64,000 nt of DNA from NCBI GenBank assembly GCA_005778405.1, contig SXOA01000153.1, positions 1-64,000 of the forward strand, in the 5' to 3' direction. A program made the translations under genes and the position numbers. The notes below the pieces were generated by a model. The model had not been told where the DNA came from and did no database searches. It saw only the letters and a list, made by a program, of their open reading frames with translations. The DNA is from Planctomycetaceae bacterium. GTDB lineage: Bacteria > Planctomycetota > Planctomycetia > Pirellulales > Pirellulaceae. Shown here one piece after another: positions 52,887-62,960 of the stretch; the first letter of the stretch is position 1; every line of letters starts with the position of its first letter.

Positions 52887-55805
52887 ATGGCTTTCACACT
52901 GCGCCCCATCTCCCATACTCGGGTCTGGTCTCTCGTTGCCACATTGGCGCTGACATCCACGGCATTCGCCCAATTCGGCGGAGGTGGAGCGCGGATTCGT
53001 CCGCCGCGGCCGGGAATGGCCTTGCCGACGGTTGCCCCGCCGGTGGTGGTCGACCCCGTGGAGGTGGAGGGAGGCATCGTCGTCGCCTTCCTCAACCTGG
53101 ACCGCTCCCCCATTGGCACCCTGGTTGAGGCGAAGCTGCGCAGCAAAAAAATCGTCAATTGGTGGCGGAGCAGCGCCGCGGCCCGGCTGCTCGATGATCT
53201 GGAGCTTTCCTCGGCGATCGATATTCCCCCCGCGACGGATAGCCGGCCTCCCCCCAAGCTTCCCGATGCTCTTGTTTTGTGCCGCACGCGCATTCAGGAA
53301 AAGAACCTCCTCTGCGAGATCGTCGTTTGCGAGCCCGGGCTCGGACTGCGGCTAGGGACCGTACGACTGCCACTGACGAAAGAGGTTGGAACCGACGTCA
53401 GCAAGCTGGCGGACGGCACGGTGAAGGCACTGGGCAAGCTCGGCGAGCCGATGACGGAACTGTGGGGCGTTCCGCCGCTGCGGAGCAAGGACTTGGGCTC
53501 GAAGTACGAATCGTTGCGAACCGACCTCGCGGAAATCGTTCAGGCGGAGCTCCTCAGCCGCAAAGGTTCGCTGCTCGTCGAGCTCGACTATGCCCACGCC
53601 ATTGCCATCGCCCGCCAGCATTCCGGGATCACAGTCCCGCTGGCGCGGGCCACGCCCATTTATCTCACCGGCCAGTTTCGCAACTTTGGCGAAGGGGACA
53701 AGCGAACGCTCGCCGTGAGCCTGCAAGTCGCCGGTTCCGAAGAGGCGAAAGCCGACGCTCTGCCGGCGGAAGGGGTTTCGCCGGCTGATGCGGATAAGGG
53801 ATTGCGGGAGCGGATCAAGGCCATCGTCAAAAACGTCGCCGGCAGCCAGGACATCAGCCAAAAGGAAACCGGCGAAGAGATCAGCACCCTCGCAAAGCTC
53901 GCCGAGGACTATCAGAAAGCGAGCGATGCGGCAGCGCAGCTGGCCGTCCTCGAAACCAGTCTCTTGCTGAAACCGGACAACTTTGACGCCCAACAAGAGT
54001 CGCTCCGTTTGATCGGCAAGCTCGTCCGCTACCACTGGGAAAAAGGACAGGAGGTCATGGCCCTGCGGACGGTGACGGAAAAGACGGCCGACGGCGGGAC
54101 GATCACCCGGACCGTGCCCAACGACCAGGCCGAGTCGCAAATTCAGCAGGGACTGGCGGCGATGACTCTGTATCGCCGCGGCTTGCAGAGAATCCGGGCC
54201 TACTTGAATGCTCCCATTGTGGAAGGAGCGGTGCTCAGACAACTCAGCCCCGTGGACGCGCTGATCTCCTTCCAGGGACTTCCGCCGCGGCCGGAGACCC
54301 CCCGCTCCTTCCTCCGTGTTGCCGATCGCCTCTCGCGGGAGCAGCGCGAAGTCGCGCTCTTGGTTGTCCGCCGCGAGGCGAAGGACGGAGGGATCGGTTC
54401 GCTGCTCGTGTGGGGGGAGTCGACCGACCGTGAGAGGATGGATCTCGTCCTGAGGCTCGTTTTGGAATTGCAAAACGAGCCGCGGGCGGAGGACCGGACG
54501 ATCGCCTATGTGGCCAACGGCGTGTTCATGCACAATCTCAAGACTCCGGCGGGGGAGCAGTTCCTCCAGCAGCTCGCTGAGATTCCGACGCCCGAGGTCC
54601 AAAGCGCCGTCAAGAAACTGCGGGAGCAAGCGGCGAAAATCGAACTCCCGAGTCCGACGCCCATGCCGGCGGTCCCCGAACCGGAAGAGAAGGACGCCGA
54701 CGTTCGCTTCGTCCCTCTCGCGCTCCCTTGGAAAGGACTTGCCGACGCTCAGCCGGAGCTCAAGGCGGGCTGCGATCTGGTGATCCGGGCCGGCAAGGAA
54801 GCAGACTTGTTCTGCGCTCTCGGCCAAATCGTTTTGATGAAGAAAAAGGGGGAGGCGAAGCTCATCTATGAATCCGAGGACAAGAACTATGCCTTCAAGC
54901 AGACGGGCGGCTTTGGGATTTCACCGGCGACGGCCTGCTTCGACGGCAAGTACGCCTGGATTCCCCTGATGTGCTACGGCAAGCCCTCGCGGCTGCTGGT
55001 GGTGGATGTCGAAAAGGAGAAAGTCACCGAGCTCAAGGCCGATTCCGGCCTGCCAGCGGAGATTCCGGACAAGAATTTCTCGCCGGTTCTCGCAGCCGCT
55101 CCACTCGGCCCGGGCAAGGCGTTCCTGGCTGGCTCGTTCGGCAAAACGTGGCTGGGAACGGCGACGTTTGACGGCGAGAAGGGGACGGTGAAGATCGTCC
55201 ACGAGGCCCAGGACGTGCCGCTTCGCAACGTCCGTGACCAGTGGCGAAACACGGCGCTCGCTTTTGGCCCGGCTTTCATGTTCACGTTGACCGATTCGGC
55301 AAGCGACAAGGAAAAGCCTATCCGGCGGATCATCATCGGCAGGGCCAGCGCGGACCATGAAGCGTTCACGCATCCGCTCCTCGTCGATCCCGACAGCGGC
55401 AAAGTCAGCGTCATGGAAACCCGCCTCAACCCCGGCACCGCGACCGTGCTCAGCGAGCAGGACGGCACGCTCTACTGGATGCAGACCTCCAACAGCAACC
55501 AGAAGTTCGGCGCGGAGTTCATGAAGCTCGGCTTTCCCGACTTTGAGCCGACATCGCTCGGCAAACACCCGCTGCCGGGAAAAGGCTATCAGTTCACATT
55601 CGGCATCGACGGCAAGCGGCTCCATGTTTTCCACGACCAATGGTTCACCGCCGAAGAGCCGGACCAGCCGTTGCAAGCTCTGAAAGGAAACTTGCCGACC
55701 AACGAGCGTAACTCGCCCCGGTTCCTGATGCGGAGCAACCACTACGGCTGGGTGTTGGTGGTGAGCAATTTCAATCGAGGGTATGCGGTGGAGTTTAAGA
55801 AGTGA
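52887..55805 (+). CDS. Large secreted protein of unknown function
   Basis: A 972-residue protein from ATG 52887, giving the signal peptide WSLVATLALTSTAFA; the 10-residue-longer start is less likely. A Gly/Pro/Arg-rich stretch (QFGGGGARIRPPRPGM) follows. A globular part contains VVAFLNLDRSPIGTLVEAKLRSKKIVNWWR. A helical middle has TPR-like character (DYQKASDAAAQLAVLETSLLLKPDNFDAQQESLRLI). A beta-rich C-terminal half resembles a propeller (GGFGISPATACFDGKYAWIPLMC, VDPDSGKVSVMETRLN). I do not recognise a family and see no catalytic motif. It is followed by the LRR gene in the same direction about 60 bases later. Confidence 0.75.
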   Translation: MAFTLRPISHTRVWSLVATLALTSTAFAQFGGGGARIRPPRPGMALPTVAPPVVVDPVEVEGGIVVAFLNLDRSPIGTLVEAKLRSKKIVNWWRSSAAARLLDDLELSSAIDIPPATDSRPPPKLPDALVLCRTRIQEKNLLCEIVVCEPGLGLRLGTVRLPLTKEVGTDVSKLADGTVKALGKLGEPMTELWGVPPLRSKDLGSKYESLRTDLAEIVQAELLSRKGSLLVELDYAHAIAIARQHSGITVPLARATPIYLTGQFRNFGEGDKRTLAVSLQVAGSEEAKADALPAEGVSPADADKGLRERIKAIVKNVAGSQDISQKETGEEISTLAKLAEDYQKASDAAAQLAVLETSLLLKPDNFDAQQESLRLIGKLVRYHWEKGQEVMALRTVTEKTADGGTITRTVPNDQAESQIQQGLAAMTLYRRGLQRIRAYLNAPIVEGAVLRQLSPVDALISFQGLPPRPETPRSFLRVADRLSREQREVALLVVRREAKDGGIGSLLVWGESTDRERMDLVLRLVLELQNEPRAEDRTIAYVANGVFMHNLKTPAGEQFLQQLAEIPTPEVQSAVKKLREQAAKIELPSPTPMPAVPEPEEKDADVRFVPLALPWKGLADAQPELKAGCDLVIRAGKEADLFCALGQIVLMKKKGEAKLIYESEDKNYAFKQTGGFGISPATACFDGKYAWIPLMCYGKPSRLLVVDVEKEKVTELKADSGLPAEIPDKNFSPVLAAAPLGPGKAFLAGSFGKTWLGTATFDGEKGTVKIVHEAQDVPLRNVRDQWRNTALAFGPAFMFTLTDSASDKEKPIRRIIIGRASADHEAFTHPLLVDPDSGKVSVMETRLNPGTATVLSEQDGTLYWMQTSNSNQKFGAEFMKLGFPDFEPTSLGKHPLPGKGYQFTFGIDGKRLHVFHDQWFTAEEPDQPLQALKGNLPTNERNSPRFLMRSNHYGWVLVVSNFNRGYAVEFKK

Positions 55806-55868
55806 ATCGCTTCCCGCCTCTTCCAGAAATTGCTTGACCATGCCGATTGGTTCGTTGAAAATGCAGGT

Positions 55869-57161
55869 ATGAGAAATCAATCTCAACTCATCCTGCTTGG
55901 CAGTGTGGCACTCGCCATTTGCAGCGGCAGTCCGTTGCCGGCTGCGGAAATCGGCGACAAAGAGGCTGCCAATTACGCGGCAGCCGTGGACGCCTTGCAC
56001 CATCGCGATTTTCGTGCCCGCCAGCAGGCGTATAGGACTCTGGCCGAGGCCGGCGCGGCCGCTGTGCCAGCGATCGAGGCGGGTGCGCGCGGTGGTGACC
56101 GCGAGACACGAGATCGGGCCATTTCCCTGTTGCTTTCCGCCGCCCTGTCGCGGAAGCAAGATTCCGGCCGGGCGGGAGAACGGGCGCTGGCGCTGCTCGC
56201 CACTGCCAAGGACCAATCCTTGCAGCGCGTCGCCCGTGCTGCTCTGAACGAGCTCCAGGGGGCAAAGCTGGTGCAGGCCATCGACCGCATTCAGGCCCTG
56301 GGTGGCACTGTCACTTCCACCACGGGCGTGGACCTGGATCTGGAAGGGCCGTTCGCCGTACAGATCAGCAACCAGTGGACCGGCGGGGACGAAGGGCTGG
56401 CACTTCTGGCCGATTTGGGCAACGTCACCTGGCTGTCGTTGCAATCAGCGCCGATTACCAGTGACGGCCTCGCTCATGTCGCACCCCTGAAAGACCTTGA
56501 GCACCTTTATCTGGGATATAGCCGCGTCACGGGGGAAGGGCTCGCTCGCCTCGAATTGCCGAAGCTGCGGCTGCTGTCGCTGCATGCTTTGGCGGTGAAG
56601 GATGCCGATTTGAAATCGCTTCCCGATCTACCGCAGCTTCAGGAATTGGTGCTGAACGACACCCTGGTGACGGACGATGGGCTGGTCCATCTCGGCAAAT
56701 ATGCCTCGATCAACAAGCTCTGGCTGGAGAACACCAAGATCACCGACAAAGGTTTGGTCCATCTGCAACGGCTGCCAGGGCTGGAAACGCTGTACCTGCA
56801 AAACTCGCCCGCCGCCGGCCCAGGGCTGGCCGAACTCAAGCCGCTGTCCAACCTGCGGTTTATTTCCCTCAAGAGAGTTGCGCTACGGCCCGATTCGCTC
56901 AAGTACATCGCGCAGCTCACGCAGCTCGAAATTCTGGGGCTCGACGACACGAACGTCACCGACGCACAACTCGCGGAGCTGGCACCGCTCAAGCATCTTC
57001 GCACCCTGTGGCTTTCCAAGTCTCGCGTCACCGACCGAGGCGTGGAGCACCTGCTCAAGATCCCATCGCTGCAAAACCTCTACCTGCACGGTTCCCAGAT
57101 CACGGAAGCGGGGGCCGACAAGATCCGCGAACAGATGCCGCGCTGCAACGTCGGGCGATAA
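55869..57161 (+). CDS. Secreted leucine-rich-repeat protein
   Basis: A 430-residue protein from ATG 55869, with a signal peptide (QLILLGSVALAICSGSPLPA). The N-terminal about 130 residues are helical and HEAT-like (DFRARQQAYRTLAEAGAAAVPAIEAGARGGDRETRDRAISLLLSA). The rest is an array of leucine-rich repeats of about 24 residues with the pattern L-x-x-L-x-x-L-x-L-x-x-T-x-(V/I)-TD-x-G: LVLNDTLVTDDGLVHLG, LWLENTKITDKGLVHL, LGLDDTNVTDAQLAEL and LWLSKSRVTDRGVEHL. LRR proteins with this T-x-TD-x-G pattern are frequent in planctomycetes. Its role is unknown, presumably binding. Confidence 0.88.
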   Translation: MRNQSQLILLGSVALAICSGSPLPAAEIGDKEAANYAAAVDALHHRDFRARQQAYRTLAEAGAAAVPAIEAGARGGDRETRDRAISLLLSAALSRKQDSGRAGERALALLATAKDQSLQRVARAALNELQGAKLVQAIDRIQALGGTVTSTTGVDLDLEGPFAVQISNQWTGGDEGLALLADLGNVTWLSLQSAPITSDGLAHVAPLKDLEHLYLGYSRVTGEGLARLELPKLRLLSLHALAVKDADLKSLPDLPQLQELVLNDTLVTDDGLVHLGKYASINKLWLENTKITDKGLVHLQRLPGLETLYLQNSPAAGPGLAELKPLSNLRFISLKRVALRPDSLKYIAQLTQLEILGLDDTNVTDAQLAELAPLKHLRTLWLSKSRVTDRGVEHLLKIPSLQNLYLHGSQITEAGADKIREQMPRCNVGR

Positions 57162-57168
57162 CCGGCCG

Positions 57169-58284
57169 TCAGATTGTCAGCACTCGGTCCCGCGCCGCAA
57201 CTTGCCACGTCCCAACGACTTTTCCCTCTCGCACTACATAGACGAACTTGTGCAGTGCCGACGTAGGGCAGACATGGCGGGGGATGGCCAGCAATTCGTC
57301 GCCGGGCTGGAAGCGGCTAGCGGCGGAGGTTTCGAGCACCAGGTGCTCTTCGTTCTGCAGCACGGCTTTGGCGTCCGGCAAATCGGGAAAGACCAGCCGG
57401 TTGCCGGCCGGGGGATCGCTGGCGACCGCTTTGTAGCCCAGGTCGAACGTAACGCGGTTGTCCGTCGGGCGGCTGATGCAACGAGTCAGAAGCAGGGCGG
57501 CGGGCGTAAATTTCAAGTCGGGAAATGTCTCGCCGTAGCCGCTGTCGTGAAAGATAATCGTCCCTGGGCTGAGTTCCAGCCAGGGATCGTCGAGCTCCGC
57601 GAAGATCGGGAATGAACCGGTCCCCCCCGCGACAATCCGCGGCACGGAGAGTCCCGCCGCGATTAGCTCCTGGCGAAAGCGGGCCGCCGGCTCGTAGCCA
57701 GCCAGTACCGCGACCCGGCGATCATCAATGCTCTTCTGATGGTTCTGTCCGTCGTACAAATGAAACCCACCGGCAATGAGCCCCGGCGTGACGGCTATCT
57801 GCGCGTAGAGCCTGCGAGCCGCGTCTCCCACCGGCAGACCCGTGCGATGCTGCCCGCTATCGATATCCAGCAGCACCTCGACCTGTCTTCCCACGGCCAC
57901 CAGCGCCCGGCCGAGCTCCTCCACCGGACGTGTATGATCAGCCGTGACGGCAAGTCGCACGTCCGGAAATGCCTGCACGAATCTCGCGACCCGCGCAATG
58001 TTCGCCCCGACGATGTTATAGGCCAGAAAGATGTCTTTAACGCCCGCGCGGGCCAGCATCTCCGCTTCGGCCAGGGTCGCGCACTTGTGCTTGGCAATTC
58101 CCGCCGCCAGTTCCAGCTCAATCACTTCCCGCATCTTGTGCGTTTTGCAATGCGGCCGGAGCCGGGCAGCCGAGCCGGCGATGCGGACTATTTCCGCCAG
58201 GTTGGCGTCGAGGATCTCGCGGAAGATGACGAAGGCGGGAGTAACGATTTCGCGGGTGTCGGCGATGGCGTAGCGGGGGTCCAT
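57169..58284 (-). CDS. DSD1-family PLP enzyme (D-threonine aldolase / D-serine dehydratase-like)
   Basis: A 371-residue protein from ATG 58284, which avoids overlap with the upstream gene. It has an alanine-racemase-type N-terminal barrel with the PLP lysine at Lys47 (LRPHCKTHKM). A metal-binding C-terminal pair lies in AIPRHVCPTSALHKFVYVV, as in the DSD1 / D-threonine aldolase group. Such enzymes cleave or dehydrate D-3-hydroxy amino acids using PLP and a divalent metal. The substrate cannot be chosen from the sequence. It is the last gene of a minus-strand run after the alpha/beta hydrolase (11-base gap). Confidence 0.87.
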   Translation of the reverse strand: MDPRYAIADTREIVTPAFVIFREILDANLAEIVRIAGSAARLRPHCKTHKMREVIELELAAGIAKHKCATLAEAEMLARAGVKDIFLAYNIVGANIARVARFVQAFPDVRLAVTADHTRPVEELGRALVAVGRQVEVLLDIDSGQHRTGLPVGDAARRLYAQIAVTPGLIAGGFHLYDGQNHQKSIDDRRVAVLAGYEPAARFRQELIAAGLSVPRIVAGGTGSFPIFAELDDPWLELSPGTIIFHDSGYGETFPDLKFTPAALLLTRCISRPTDNRVTFDLGYKAVASDPPAGNRLVFPDLPDAKAVLQNEEHLVLETSAASRFQPGDELLAIPRHVCPTSALHKFVYVVREGKVVGTWQVAARDRVLTI

Positions 58285-58295
58285 ATTTGATTTAA

Positions 58296-59408
58296 CTATG
58301 GCTTGTTGGTCTTGATCCATTCAATTCCTTTAGGAACCCCTTCCCGAATCATCGAATCGTAGTGACCTCCCGCGGGGACGACAACAAAGGTCACATCTTT
58401 GCCTTGCTGCTTCAGACGATCGGCAAAATCCGGCAGGTCAGCGGCGCCATAATCATCCTGGGCATAGAAGAGGAACAATGGACAATTCAAGCGGCTTTCA
58501 TGAGTGCGAGGTGAGCTTTGCACCACGAAATCTGCCAACCCCGGCAGCGCGCCAGAATGCACGCGGAGTCGCATTCCTGGATACTGTCGCTGCATGTCGC
58601 AGCATGGCGCGTAGGCAAGACATCCCGCCAGCCGCGGCTCGTGCTCGGCGAAAAGGAGTGCCATCGTACCCGCCGAACTATGACCTGCGGAGTAAATTCG
58701 GCTGGGGTTAACTTCCGGAATCTTCGCCAGTGTGTATTCCAAAGCGTTTCTAGCATTCACAAGGCCGGCCCTTGATTGTTTGAAAGTTTCGTAGGGACGC
58801 GTCTCCATTCCGCCACGTTCCCCCGGTCCATCCAACTCATAGGCCACTACCGCAATCCCTGCCCGCGCATACGGAAGATGCTCGGGCACGTCCGAATCCC
58901 CGAGGGACATCCCTTGCACCAACGTGCTCCCGGCTCCGCAGATCAGCACACAGGGGAGAGAGCCAGGCGGATGCTGGCCTTCCGGCAGATAGATCCACAA
59001 AATGCCGCCATGCCCTGGGGGACTGTAGAATCCGTCTCGAGCGCCGAAGGAGACCTCTTCCCGCGTGACTCCCGCCTCCATGGTGTGCCGATTCAGACCG
59101 CGATCCGGAAAGGCTGGCAGTGGAACGGTGACGACTTCGAACGGTTGGCTGGCCTGCACCGACGCCTTCGGCGGGCTCGCCAGCCAGAAGATTCCTCCGC
59201 AGCAAGCGGCCGCGAACAGGATTCCGCCGCCTCCCAGAATCCCCAAAATGATCAGCACCCAGTTGGGGCCGCTGTTCTTGGGCGGAGGCGGCCCATACGC
59301 GCCGTAGTTGACAGGCGGACCGAGATTCCCTTGGCCGTAGTTCGCTGGGCCGCCGTAATTCCCCGGCCCATAATTCGGATACTGCGGCTGCTGAAAGGGA
59401 TTGCTCAT
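58296..59408 (-). CDS. Membrane-anchored alpha/beta hydrolase
   Basis: A 370-residue protein. A Pro/Gly/Tyr/Asn-rich N-terminus of about 47 residues is followed by one membrane helix (WVLIILGILGGGGILFAAACCGGIFWL). The hydrolase domain then has the nucleophile elbow GHSSAG, the acid LFLFYAQDDYG and the histidine in VVPAGGHYDSM. Dienelactone-hydrolase/peptidase-S9-like enzymes have this layout; the substrate is unknown. It lies 12 bases after the thiolase stop and is probably co-transcribed. Confidence 0.85.
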   Translation of the reverse strand: MSNPFQQPQYPNYGPGNYGGPANYGQGNLGPPVNYGAYGPPPPKNSGPNWVLIILGILGGGGILFAAACCGGIFWLASPPKASVQASQPFEVVTVPLPAFPDRGLNRHTMEAGVTREEVSFGARDGFYSPPGHGGILWIYLPEGQHPPGSLPCVLICGAGSTLVQGMSLGDSDVPEHLPYARAGIAVVAYELDGPGERGGMETRPYETFKQSRAGLVNARNALEYTLAKIPEVNPSRIYSAGHSSAGTMALLFAEHEPRLAGCLAYAPCCDMQRQYPGMRLRVHSGALPGLADFVVQSSPRTHESRLNCPLFLFYAQDDYGAADLPDFADRLKQQGKDVTFVVVPAGGHYDSMIREGVPKGIEWIKTNKP

Positions 59409-59420
59409 AACGCACTATCA

Positions 59421-60581
59421 TCATTCCATCCGTTCCAGGACCGTGGCAATCCCCTGTCCCATGCCAATGCACATCGTCGCCAGGCCGTAACGCGAGCCAC
59501 GATCTCGCATCGTGTGAATCAAGGTCGTGGCAATCCTGGCCCCGCTGGCTCCGAGCGGATGGCCGATGGCGATTGCCCCGCCGCGGACGTTGACTTTGTT
59601 TTCCTCCAACCCCAGCATCCGAATGCAAGCCAGCGCCTGGGATGCGAACGCTTCGTTGAGCTCCACGAGGTCAATATCCTGGAGCTTCAGGCCAGCTCGC
59701 GACAACGCCTTGTGAACAGCCGGCACCGGTCCTGTTCCCATCACGCAGGGCTCCACGCCGGCAACCGCCGTAGCAACGATCCGGGCGAGCGGCTTCAGGC
59801 CGAACTTTTTCGCTTTCCCTTCGGACATCACTAGCAGGGCCGACGCTCCGTCGTTCAGCGGCGAGCTGTTTCCGGCAGTCACGGTGCCATATTTGGGCAT
59901 GAAGGCGGGCTCCAGCGCCGCGAGGGCTTCCAAAGACGTATCCGCTCGCACGCACTGATCGCTATCGGCGAGGATGCGGTTTCCTTCCTCATCGCGGCCG
60001 TAGACGGGGATTATCTCTTTGGAAAACTCTCCTCGGGCATGAGCAGCCGCCGCATTCTGGTGGCTGCGGAAGGCGAAGGCGTCCTGATCTTCGCGGGAAA
60101 TACCCTGCGTTTGGGCCAGAAACTCCGCGGTCACTCCCATCAGCAGCGCTCCTTTGCTGGTCCGCTGAAAGAGCTTGGCATTCAGGTCGAGATTGAAGTC
60201 CATCGGCAGATGGTGCATGTGCTCCAGCCCGCCGACAATTTGCACGTCTTCATACCCAGCGGCGATGGAGTGCGCCGCCTGATGGAGGGCCTGCAAACTG
60301 CTGCCGCAGAGACGGTTGACGGTGGCTCCGCCGGTGGTCACCGGCAAGCCGGCCATGAGGGCCACGGCTCGGGCCACGTTCAGCCCCTGCTCCCCCGTTT
60401 GCTGCGTGTTACCCAGCAGCACGTCTTCAATTTCGGCGGGGTCAATGCCCGTCCGATCGATCAGGGCTTTTACGCATTCGACCGCCAGGTCGTCGCTCCG
60501 GACGTCGCGGAAATAGCCCTTGTCCTTATGCGCCCGCCCGAGGGGAGTCCGCACAGCATCGATGATGACGGCCGTCTTCAT
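59421..60581 (-). CDS. fadA: Acetyl-CoA C-acyltransferase (thiolase, FadA-like)
   Basis: A 386-residue thiolase. The acyl-accepting cysteine is in [20 protein letters not shown] (about residue 93). The histidine is in [17 protein letters not shown] and the second cysteine in [13 protein letters not shown]. Thiolases of this size carry out the last step of fatty acid beta-oxidation or the reverse condensation. It lies 16 bases after a bifunctional FadJ/FadB-like gene, which together make the classic fadBA-type pair, so a degradative role is likely. Confidence 0.93.
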   Translation of the reverse strand: MKTAVIIDAVRTPLGRAHKDKGYFRDVRSDDLAVECVKALIDRTGIDPAEIEDVLLGNTQQTGEQGLNVARAVALMAGLPVTTGGATVNRLCGSSLQALHQAAHSIAAGYEDVQIVGGLEHMHHLPMDFNLDLNAKLFQRTSKGALLMGVTAEFLAQTQGISREDQDAFAFRSHQNAAAAHARGEFSKEIIPVYGRDEEGNRILADSDQCVRADTSLEALAALEPAFMPKYGTVTAGNSSPLNDGASALLVMSEGKAKKFGLKPLARIVATAVAGVEPCVMGTGPVPAVHKALSRAGLKLQDIDLVELNEAFASQALACIRMLGLEENKVNVRGGAIAIGHPLGASGARIATTLIHTMRDRGSRYGLATMCIGMGQGIATVLERME

Positions 60582-60597
60582 AGGTCTTTCCGTCGAG

Positions 60598-62790
60598 CTA
60601 GACGCTTTTCATTTCCAAACCGTAAAACTTCTGCCCTGTCTTGGCCATTTCGACGAGCAGCGGCGGAGCATGGAACCTCTCCCCCAGTCCTTCCAGCGGT
60701 TTGAGCATTTCCACAATCTTGCCTGCACCCAGCGTATCGGCCCAGAACAGCAAGCCTCCTTTGAACGGCGGAAAGCCGAGGCCGAAGATCAGTCCCAGGT
60801 CCACGTCGCGCACGTCCCGCACAATTTTTTCCTGCAACACGCGGGTCGCTTCCAGCAGCATCGGCAAAAAGAGACGATGCGTGAGTTGCTCCAGAGTGAA
60901 CTTCGTACCGTTCTTAACATACGACAGCGCAATCGCGTCCGCCTCGGGGTCCGGCTGGGCCTTTTTCTTTTTGTTCTGGTAAGAAAAAAAACCGTTGCCG
61001 GTCTTCTGCCCCAGGCGGCCAGCCTTGACCATCGCGGGGAGAATTGGGGAGAGCAGGACGCGGTCGGGATGGGCCTCCCACATCACGCGGCCGGCGAAAA
61101 GAGCCGTATCGAGTCCCACCAGGTCATACAGGGCAATCGGCCCGAGCGGCATGCCGAAAGCCAGGCTGGCCCGGTCGACCTCCTTCATACTGGCCCCTTC
61201 GCCGAGGAGTTGCAGCGCCTCGTTCATGTAGGGAAAGAGCAGGCGGTTCACCAGAAATCCGGGGCAATCGTTGATCACAATCGGCAGCTTGCCGAGCCGT
61301 TTGGCATAGGCGACCGCGGCAGCGATGGTTTCGTCGCTGGTCACCTTGCCGCGGATGACTTCGACCAGTTTCATCCGCCGCACGGGATTGAAAAAGTGCA
61401 GGCCGCAGAACTGTTCCGGGCGAGCCAGCCCTTCCGCCAGTTTGGTAATCGGAATCGTGGAGGTGTTCGACGCCAGAATCGCTTGGGGGCGAAGCTGCGG
61501 CTCCAAGCGGGCATACAGCCCTTTCTTGGCCTCCGCATTTTCGACAATCGCTTCCACCACCAGGTCGCAAGCGACGATTTCCGCTTCGCTGTGGCTGACC
61601 GTCAACAGCGGACCCAGGCGGAGCGCCCTTTGCGCATCGGGGCCCTTGAGCTTGCGGTCGAACGAGGCCTCTTCGAGCACGCCGCGGGCCCCGAGCGTGA
61701 GGGCATCTTCGGCGGCGTCCGCAATCGCCACGTGAATTTCCGTCTTGAGATTCGCGGCCGCGATCCCTTGCCCCATGATTCCCGCGCCGACGACCCCCAC
61801 GGAGCGAATGACCGCGGGAGTGACGTCCTTGCGGTCCAGCCCCGTATCCCGTTTGTTGCGGTCGGTCAGGAAAAAGACGTGGATGAGCGCGGCGTTGACC
61901 GGCGTGCCGAACAGTTCGGCCATGCCCGTGGCCTCGCGAGCGAGGGCGGCTGGGGCGTCTAGGCTGCACGTCTCCAGCATCAGTTCCAAAGCCGCGCTGG
62001 GAGCCGGATAGTTCCCCTTGGTTTCCTGCTGGATGACAGCGGAAACGGTGGCTCCCAGAAAACCGAGCTCGGTCGGCTCGGTGGCGAGCGGGCCGCTCCA
62101 GCGCTTACGATCCCGCACATAGGCGCCGGAGCGCTGCTCGTCGCGAATCATCCGAACCGCTGCTCGGAGCAAATCGTCCGGCCGCACCCGGTCGCTGGCC
62201 AGACCCATCAGCACGGCTGCCTTGGAATCGATCGGCTCGCCGCTGGTGATCATCTCGAGGGCGTTGGCCAGGCCCGCAATCCGCGGCGCGCGGACGGTTC
62301 CTCCCCAGCCGGGATACAGCCCCAGCTTCACCTCGGGAAAGCCGATTTCGGTCTTGGGATGGCAACTGACAATCCGCCGGTCACACCAGCAGGCGAGCTC
62401 GGCTCCGCCGCCGACGCAGATGCCGTCGATGGCCGCGACGGTGACAAACGGAGTTTTCGACAGCATTCCAAACAGCGACTGACCCGTTGTGCACAGCGCG
62501 ACGACCTGGTCCTTGGGAGCGTGCAGTTGCACCACGAACTCGCGGAGGTCCGCCCCGGCAATGAAAGTTCCCGGTTTGCCGGACTTGATGATAAGTCCCG
62601 CCACCCCTTTGCGTTCGTGCAGCGCCGCGAGGTTCTCCTTTAGCTCCGCCAGGACGGAGCGCGACAGCACATTGGCTCCCTTGCCAGGCAGGTCAAAAGT
62701 CAAGAGCGCGATATCCGACTCCGGCCACGAAAGGGTAAACGCGCTTTCGACAGCAGGGAGAGGAGAAATACCAGCGGTGCCGGGCGTCAT
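60598..62790 (-). CDS. fadJ: Bifunctional enoyl-CoA hydratase / 3-hydroxyacyl-CoA dehydrogenase (FadJ/FadB-like)
   Basis: A 730-residue bifunctional enzyme. The N-terminal crotonase domain has FIAGADLREF, ICVGGGAELACWCDRR and GFPEVKLGLYPGWGGTVR, carrying the two catalytic glutamates. The dehydrogenase domain starts near 330 with the NAD loop SVGVVGAGIMGQGIAAANL and has the catalytic His in EQFCGLHFFNPVRRMKL. Two C-terminal HAD domains follow (NDCPGFLVNRLLFPYMNEA). It performs hydration and oxidation in fatty acid beta-oxidation, with the adjacent thiolase. Length and domain order fit FadB or FadJ; the two cannot be told apart here. Confidence 0.92.
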   Translation of the reverse strand: MTPGTAGISPLPAVESAFTLSWPESDIALLTFDLPGKGANVLSRSVLAELKENLAALHERKGVAGLIIKSGKPGTFIAGADLREFVVQLHAPKDQVVALCTTGQSLFGMLSKTPFVTVAAIDGICVGGGAELACWCDRRIVSCHPKTEIGFPEVKLGLYPGWGGTVRAPRIAGLANALEMITSGEPIDSKAAVLMGLASDRVRPDDLLRAAVRMIRDEQRSGAYVRDRKRWSGPLATEPTELGFLGATVSAVIQQETKGNYPAPSAALELMLETCSLDAPAALAREATGMAELFGTPVNAALIHVFFLTDRNKRDTGLDRKDVTPAVIRSVGVVGAGIMGQGIAAANLKTEIHVAIADAAEDALTLGARGVLEEASFDRKLKGPDAQRALRLGPLLTVSHSEAEIVACDLVVEAIVENAEAKKGLYARLEPQLRPQAILASNTSTIPITKLAEGLARPEQFCGLHFFNPVRRMKLVEVIRGKVTSDETIAAAVAYAKRLGKLPIVINDCPGFLVNRLLFPYMNEALQLLGEGASMKEVDRASLAFGMPLGPIALYDLVGLDTALFAGRVMWEAHPDRVLLSPILPAMVKAGRLGQKTGNGFFSYQNKKKKAQPDPEADAIALSYVKNGTKFTLEQLTHRLFLPMLLEATRVLQEKIVRDVRDVDLGLIFGLGFPPFKGGLLFWADTLGAGKIVEMLKPLEGLGERFHAPPLLVEMAKTGQKFYGLEMKSV

Positions 62791-62960
62791 GCGTTGGCTC
62801 CAGACTAAATTGGTGAATAGTGAATGCTAATCCGGTGGCACCGCACGGGAAAGGGCCGCAGCACGAGCATTCGTCCGAGGGCGCAGTTGACAGGCCGCTG
62901 ACGAGCGACGATTCTGCAGGAACGAGTTGCACATTCGCCATCACTTCGCGGATTGGATTC

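Noticed and set aside
62791-62960. Possible cobalamin riboswitch (AATCCGGTG and GGGAAAGGG look suggestive)
   Set aside because: The other conserved blocks (GCCACTG, the CCCCGCAACTGT core) are missing on both strands.
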